Origin: DATIXJ01 sp035518715
GTDB lineage: Bacteria; Bacteroidota; Ignavibacteria; UBA10030; SZUA-254
Direction of reading: 5' to 3'
Length of the DNA stretch: 64,000 bases
Assembly (NCBI GenBank): GCA_035518715.1
Contig: DATIXJ010000027.1
Coordinates: forward strand, 62,001-126,000
In this document: positions 60,203 through 64,000 of the stretch, one piece after another
Layout of the letters: each line of letters opens with the position of its first letter
Position numbering within the stretch: position 1 is the stretch's first letter
Program-made: the position numbers and the translations under genes
Notes under the pieces: model-generated
Seen by the model: the letters and a program-made list of their open reading frames with translations, nothing else
Database searches by the model: none
Told to the model about the DNA's origin: nothing

Positions 60203-60673
60203 ATGAATCCCGCATTGCTCGAGTCGCTGCGAACAACATTTGTCCCGCTCGGGTTTCGGCCGGTCGAACCCGATCGAGCCGCAGCGCCGGAGCTGCAGAG
60301 GATTCTCAAGAGACAGACCTGGAACACCAACAGAGCAATCGGGGTATTCCAGATCGAGGCGGTTCCGCCAGATTTTCACAAAGTTGTGAAAAGGTGGGGA
60401 TGGAGGATTGCAAAGAAGGTCGGCTTTTTCCCTTTCTTCTATAGCCTAGGAATACAGGTCATCGTCTCTTGCAAAGGTCCCGTTGACGCGAAGATGAACC
60501 TATCACATTGCGTCAACAAAGTTGATAACCAGCTGGCAATCGTTCAAAGTATTTTTCTGATTGATGAATCAAGCAGCAGGTTCATGCAGGCAAGAACATG
60601 GGGGCAATTGATTACCGGAAAATATCAGGATGACATTGTTCGTTGTCTCCGCCAATTTTATAAGGAGAAATGA
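60203..60673 (+). CDS. hypothetical protein
   Basis: 156 residues (MNPALLESLRTTFVPLGFRP...). It is soluble and basic, with RWGWRIAKKVGFFPFFYSLGIQVIV in the middle and QARTWGQLITGKY near the end. No family is recognised. It starts 6 nt after the DUF1801 stop and is probably co-transcribed with it. Confidence 0.65.
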   Translation: MNPALLESLRTTFVPLGFRPVEPDRAAAPELQRILKRQTWNTNRAIGVFQIEAVPPDFHKVVKRWGWRIAKKVGFFPFFYSLGIQVIVSCKGPVDAKMNLSHCVNKVDNQLAIVQSIFLIDESSSRFMQARTWGQLITGKYQDDIVRCLRQFYKEK

Positions 60674-60674
60674 C

Positions 60675-60926
60675 ATGTACATGCAGGTGATCGCTATACT
60701 CGTTTTCGGACTGACTGGTTATTTCCTCGGTTCGATCAAGAAGGACAAAATTTCAAACCGGTTCAACATTATTCTTCTCATTCTGCTTCTCTTTGCTGCA
60801 AACTCTCACGGGCTGGGATTCTCCGGTGTCGGTGAATTTGTCATGAAGGATAACGACATACTTCAGGGGTTGATCTTCGGGATACTGCTGCGGAGAATTT
60901 CGTTCAAGCCCTCACTGGCGATTTGA
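60675..60926 (+). CDS. small membrane protein
   Basis: 83 residues from ATG 60675 (AAGGAG upstream). Two hydrophobic helices (IAILVFGLTGYFLGSI and FNIILLILLLFAANSHGLGF). No family is recognised. The start lies 1 nt after the previous stop, so translation is coupled. Confidence 0.65.
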   Translation: MYMQVIAILVFGLTGYFLGSIKKDKISNRFNIILLILLLFAANSHGLGFSGVGEFVMKDNDILQGLIFGILLRRISFKPSLAI

Positions 60927-61146
60927 ATGGGTAATTTTCTCATTCATTGATGAGAGGCGGCGCTATTGATTGATTTTATGATTCAGGCAATTTTCCATTG
61001 CTCGGATGTGGCGTTAATAAATCATTTCGAGATTGAGTCATTACAATGTACTTACGGACGATGAATTAATCGTTAATTCTTCGGGCCCATACCCAATGAC
61101 ATAATGAGTCAATGACAAAATCTCCCCGCCATAGTAGTGCCATGCC
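60927..61146. other. AT-rich non-coding gap
   Basis: 220 nt without a supportable gene, repeat or terminator. A 28-codon frame (60978-61064) is too short and has no ribosome site. A promoter for the downstream gene is expected here but I cannot point to one. Confidence 0.5.
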
Positions 61147-62868
61147 GTGAGCTGGATATTCTCGATATCGAAGGCTGATACTCGAGCCGGGGCTCATGTG
61201 CCCTGTCATGCCCCCCTACATGTATGTTCAGGAAAAAATTTTTATCTCGCAGTGGGAGGAAATCCCGATACTGCCTTCTGGCATAATGACGGCTCCCGCG
61301 GCTGGATTGTGGCTGGGGTCGGTTTCATCCGGAAGAATTCTGATTTCTCTCTCCTCACCAAAGCAGATTGGCATCACCTTCTCGAGCAAGAGAAGTTCGA
61401 TCCGGCTCTTCTCGATGGTCACTTTGTCGTCCTTCGCTGGAATGCAGGTCGACTCGAGTGCTTCACCGACCAATTAGGGATCAGGACTCTTTACTTCGGG
61501 AAATGTGCTCATGGAATTTGCATATCGACGCGATTGGATTGGGTCGCGCAATCGCTGAAGAGCCCGGGAATCGACTATCCCTCGCTCGGCGCAAAATGGC
61601 TCCTGCTGAATCAGTTTTCATTTGAATCCGGCATCTCCGGAATCGAGCGGCTGGGACCGTGCGGGCACGCAGCTTTCAATGCCGGGGAAGTGGTTCGGTC
61701 AGTGCCTGGAAAACGATGGATCCCTTCCTTTGAGCCAACGACACCGGATATAGCAATACGCACCCTGCAAGAATTCGTGCGATGTGCCCTGACCCAGCGC
61801 GACCAGCCATCGCTCGGATTATCCGGAGGTCTCGATTCTCGATTTCTTCTTGCCCTGTTCGCAAACCTTTCAAAGGATGGATTCTCGACGCACACTTTCG
61901 GCGATTGCTGTGATCCGGATCTTCAGGTAGCACACCGGATCTCCATGGCGCTTGGAATTCCCCATCGACAGTTCAATGATCCGCTTCCGGATGTTCAAAC
62001 GTGCATTTCCGGTCTCAAGTCATTCGCCGCTCAGGCGGCCCTGAGTGAGCCGGCATCATCATATCTCAAACTCCGTTATTATTCTTCGCTTCGTGCCAAC
62101 GGCAAGATAATGGTGGATGGCGGATTCGGTGAGATTGCCCGAAGGAAGTTCTTTAATCGACTCCTGAGATTCAGGAAACGTGCGCTTTTGAGAAGAGACT
62201 CGGCGCGCCTTGCAAGCTATGTCAGTGCCCACCGTGCAGATATCTTCTCGCCTGAGATCAATACGGCACTTCAACGCGGGGCTGTTCACGACGTGGAAAA
62301 AACACTCGACAAGTTGCCGGATACCGGGAAGATTGGATTCGAGAACCTCGCAGACCTGCTTGCGATATCCGCCCGACTCCCGAATTACGTCTGCCACGAG
62401 CAGGCGCGGATCGATGGTGAGGTTCTCAACTTTATGCCATTCTTACAACCCTCATATTTGCGTGAAGTCTTTGGCCTTCCGCTCGAAGTGAGATCGCGTG
62501 GAGGGCTCCATCACCGGTTCATCCGAGAGTTCAATTCCGATCTCACGCATTTTCCATTGTCGAAAGGCGGTGTCACATATCCCTACGGTTCCTCGACTGC
62601 CAGGGCGATGTTCACATCAATTCTCAAATCAGGTCTTGGGAAAAAGTACACCGACCCCAAACCCGATTTACTCCTTACACACCTCCGCGAATTCGTTCTC
62701 GATACGGTCCATTCAAAAGATGTGGTGGAGAATCCGGCGTACGACTACCAGAAGGTGTCAGATGCCGTGGCGCAGTATTATTCAGGGGATTCCAGCCGAC
62801 GGCTTGCAGTGGATTGGTGGCTTACATTCGAGCTGTGGAGGCAATCGTTATCGCCGCCAGCCGGTTGA
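61147..62868 (+). CDS. asparagine-synthetase-like protein lacking the glutaminase Cys
   Basis: 573 residues from GTG 61147. The C-terminal synthetase domain has the ATP pyrophosphatase PP-loop SLGLSGGLDSRFLLALF (about 225-231) and MVDGGFGEIARRKFF. The N-terminal Ntn-like domain begins MSWIFSI, with no Cys at position 2, so glutamine hydrolysis is unlikely and free ammonia or another amine may be used. Such proteins serve in O-antigen or capsule amidation, or as lasso-peptide cyclases. No lasso protease or precursor is seen beside it. Substrate unknown. Confidence 0.83.
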   Translation: MSWIFSISKADTRAGAHVPCHAPLHVCSGKNFYLAVGGNPDTAFWHNDGSRGWIVAGVGFIRKNSDFSLLTKADWHHLLEQEKFDPALLDGHFVVLRWNAGRLECFTDQLGIRTLYFGKCAHGICISTRLDWVAQSLKSPGIDYPSLGAKWLLLNQFSFESGISGIERLGPCGHAAFNAGEVVRSVPGKRWIPSFEPTTPDIAIRTLQEFVRCALTQRDQPSLGLSGGLDSRFLLALFANLSKDGFSTHTFGDCCDPDLQVAHRISMALGIPHRQFNDPLPDVQTCISGLKSFAAQAALSEPASSYLKLRYYSSLRANGKIMVDGGFGEIARRKFFNRLLRFRKRALLRRDSARLASYVSAHRADIFSPEINTALQRGAVHDVEKTLDKLPDTGKIGFENLADLLAISARLPNYVCHEQARIDGEVLNFMPFLQPSYLREVFGLPLEVRSRGGLHHRFIREFNSDLTHFPLSKGGVTYPYGSSTARAMFTSILKSGLGKKYTDPKPDLLLTHLREFVLDTVHSKDVVENPAYDYQKVSDAVAQYYSGDSSRRLAVDWWLTFELWRQSLSPPAG

Positions 62869-62983
62869 GCCCCTCGAAAGAGCATAGTCCAATATCCCGT
62901 CTATCCTCCTCCTGAAAACTCTTGCACGCTTCACCGCGATTTCTTACAATATCCTCTTGTCAATTGACTATAAGGAGATTCCT

Positions 62984-63970
62984 GTGAGATCTTTCATCAG
63001 CCGTGTGCGATCAACCCGAATTTTCGTAGGCTGCATGACTGCAATCATTCTTTGCTCATGTGCGCAGCAGGGCCCGAAGCTTCTCCCCGTTGGAGAAGGG
63101 CGCATCGCCGTCCACGGCGGGAATATCTGGTACAAAATTTCTGGGAGCATCCGCGGCATACCGGTTGTCCTGCTCCACGGCGGTCCCGGCTTTTCTAGCT
63201 TCTATATGAAGCCGTTCGATGATCTCTCGGACAGCCGCCAGGTGATACGTTACGATCAGCTCGGAGGCGGGAAATCAGACAAGATTACCGACACCACGAT
63301 GTTCACTGTTGATCACTTTGTGCGCGAACTCGATTCGCTGCGCTCATATTTTGGAATAGAAAAATGGCATATCCTGGGTCACTCGTGGGGAACAATGCTC
63401 GCCGTTGAATACTATAAGCTGCATCCCGAACATGTGGCAAGTCTCACGCTCTGCAGCGCATCGCTCGACATCCCGGCATGGGAGAAGAACGCCAGGGAGC
63501 TCATGAAGACGTTGTCGGATTCATCACAGCGCGCGATCCGCGCGGCAGAGGCAGCAAAGAAGTTTGATGATTCATCATATCAAAATGCCATTGGCGAATT
63601 CTATGGGAAATATGTTTTTCGTCACTCTGTTCAGGCAGATCTCGACAGTACCCTGGCGACCATGGCAGAAGGGCTCTACAATTACATGCAGGGGCCGAGT
63701 GAGTTCACCATTACCGGGACGCTCAGGAATTATGACGCAACACCATATCTGCACGAGATCAAAGTCCCGGTACTCTATACGGTAGGTGAATTTGACGAGG
63801 CCGGTCCGCAGCTCATCGAGCGCTTTGCGTCACTGACTCCGGGCGCGAAAATAGTGGTGCTGAAAGGTGCGGCACACATCACGCCGTGGGATGCCCATGA
63901 GGAGAATGTGAGGGTTGTGAGAGATTTCCTCCACGGGGTGGACTCAGCTTTAGCAGCGGTAAAGCAATAG
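62984..63970 (+). CDS. proline iminopeptidase-like alpha/beta hydrolase, lipoprotein
   Basis: 328 residues from GTG 62984 (AAGGAG 6 nt upstream; in-frame TTG 62957 is less likely). A lipoprotein signal ends in LCSC. The alpha/beta hydrolase core has the oxyanion motif HGGPGF, the nucleophile Ser in GHSWGTM, Asp in VGEFDEAGP and His in KGAAHITPWD. The pattern is that of prolyl iminopeptidases (S33). Being exported, it likely acts on external peptides or esters. The last residues are close to the window edge, but the stop codon is included. Confidence 0.9.
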   Translation: MRSFISRVRSTRIFVGCMTAIILCSCAQQGPKLLPVGEGRIAVHGGNIWYKISGSIRGIPVVLLHGGPGFSSFYMKPFDDLSDSRQVIRYDQLGGGKSDKITDTTMFTVDHFVRELDSLRSYFGIEKWHILGHSWGTMLAVEYYKLHPEHVASLTLCSASLDIPAWEKNARELMKTLSDSSQRAIRAAEAAKKFDDSSYQNAIGEFYGKYVFRHSVQADLDSTLATMAEGLYNYMQGPSEFTITGTLRNYDATPYLHEIKVPVLYTVGEFDEAGPQLIERFASLTPGAKIVVLKGAAHITPWDAHEENVRVVRDFLHGVDSALAAVKQ

Positions 63971-64000
63971 ATCCGGATCGTACCGTGAGACTCTGGAGTA

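Noticed and set aside
60978..61064. 28-codon frame considered as a lasso-peptide precursor for the asparagine-synthetase-like gene
   Set aside because: No conserved leader Thr or core Gly/Asp pattern, no ribosome site, and no protease gene nearby.
62888..62894. GTCCAAT as a third copy of the ECF-type motif
   Set aside because: The CAAC half is missing at 18 nt upstream.
1..64000. CRISPR array, rRNA operon, prophage or transposase
   Set aside because: No regularly spaced repeats, rRNA-like sequence, phage structural genes or DDE/tyrosine recombinase proteins were seen.

Overview
The window is a moderately GC-rich bacterial chromosome segment (roughly 55% GC by eye) that most resembles the Bacteroidota/Chlorobiota/Ignavibacteriota (FCB) group. 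The gene content points there: a CBM9/DUF5916 outer-membrane protein, a DUF6600-type protein, YfhO and TMTC-like glycosylation membrane proteins, a histone-H1-like nucleoid protein, menaquinone methylation (MenG), and ECF sigma factors paired with zinc-finger anti-sigma factors. Promoters look like ordinary sigma-70 sites with an unusually constant -10 element, TATATT followed by G (best case TTGACA-17-TATATT at 26370-26398). They are not the TTTG/TAnnTTTG type of Bacteroidales. The exact phylum is an inference.

Layout. 0.2-1.5 kb: tRNA-Val and tRNA-Gly on the minus strand, then an AT-richer secreted-protein gene bracketed by a second, truncated copy of the tRNA-Gly promoter, leader and 5' end. 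1.7-12.6 kb: housekeeping and envelope genes, namely a TolB-like propeller lipoprotein, a DUF559 endonuclease beside palindromes, a TMTC-like O-glycosyltransferase with TPRs, outer-membrane phospholipase A, a single-domain response regulator, a homocysteine methyltransferase, RlmD and MenG. 12.7-22.9 kb: a DUF5916 protein, then two consecutive ECF sigma/anti-sigma operons with HEAT-repeat and DUF4097 partners, then a TlpA-like thioredoxin. The two sigma operons share an upstream motif, CAAC-N18-GTCYAAT, about 30 nt before each sigma start. 23-35.6 kb: DUF6600 protein, an unknown secreted protein, an XRE-S24 (LexA-like) repressor with a visible operator, two unusual two-component proteins, YchF, a radical SAM protein, a MIP18/SufT-like protein, an iron permease operon led by a Fur/PerR-type regulator with its own operator, an SDR, a deoxyhypusine-synthase-like protein and a histone-H1-like protein.

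35.7-48.4 kb is a surface-glycan locus: GT2, GT9, YfhO, two methyltransferases, further GT2s, a GT-C/TPR membrane protein, GT4 and UDP-GlcNAc 2-epimerase. Many of these genes overlap by 1-4 nt, so they probably act together on a GlcNAc/ManNAc-type polysaccharide or glycoprotein glycan.

48.8 kb to the end is accessory DNA. From 48.8 to about 53.1 kb single genes are separated by integron attC-like sites: two full-length sites at 50971-51095 and 52905-53049, and two isolated right-hand boxes at 48794 and 50233. No integrase is in the window, so this looks like an orphan cassette cluster. Two HNH endonucleases (one frameshifted) follow. Small stand-alone genes (ICMT-like, DUF3795, MarC, DUF3052, VOC, DUF1697, DUF1801) then lie among copies of an interspersed palindromic repeat. 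The segment ends with an asparagine-synthetase-like protein and a proline-iminopeptidase-like lipoprotein. No rRNA, CRISPR array or transposase was seen.
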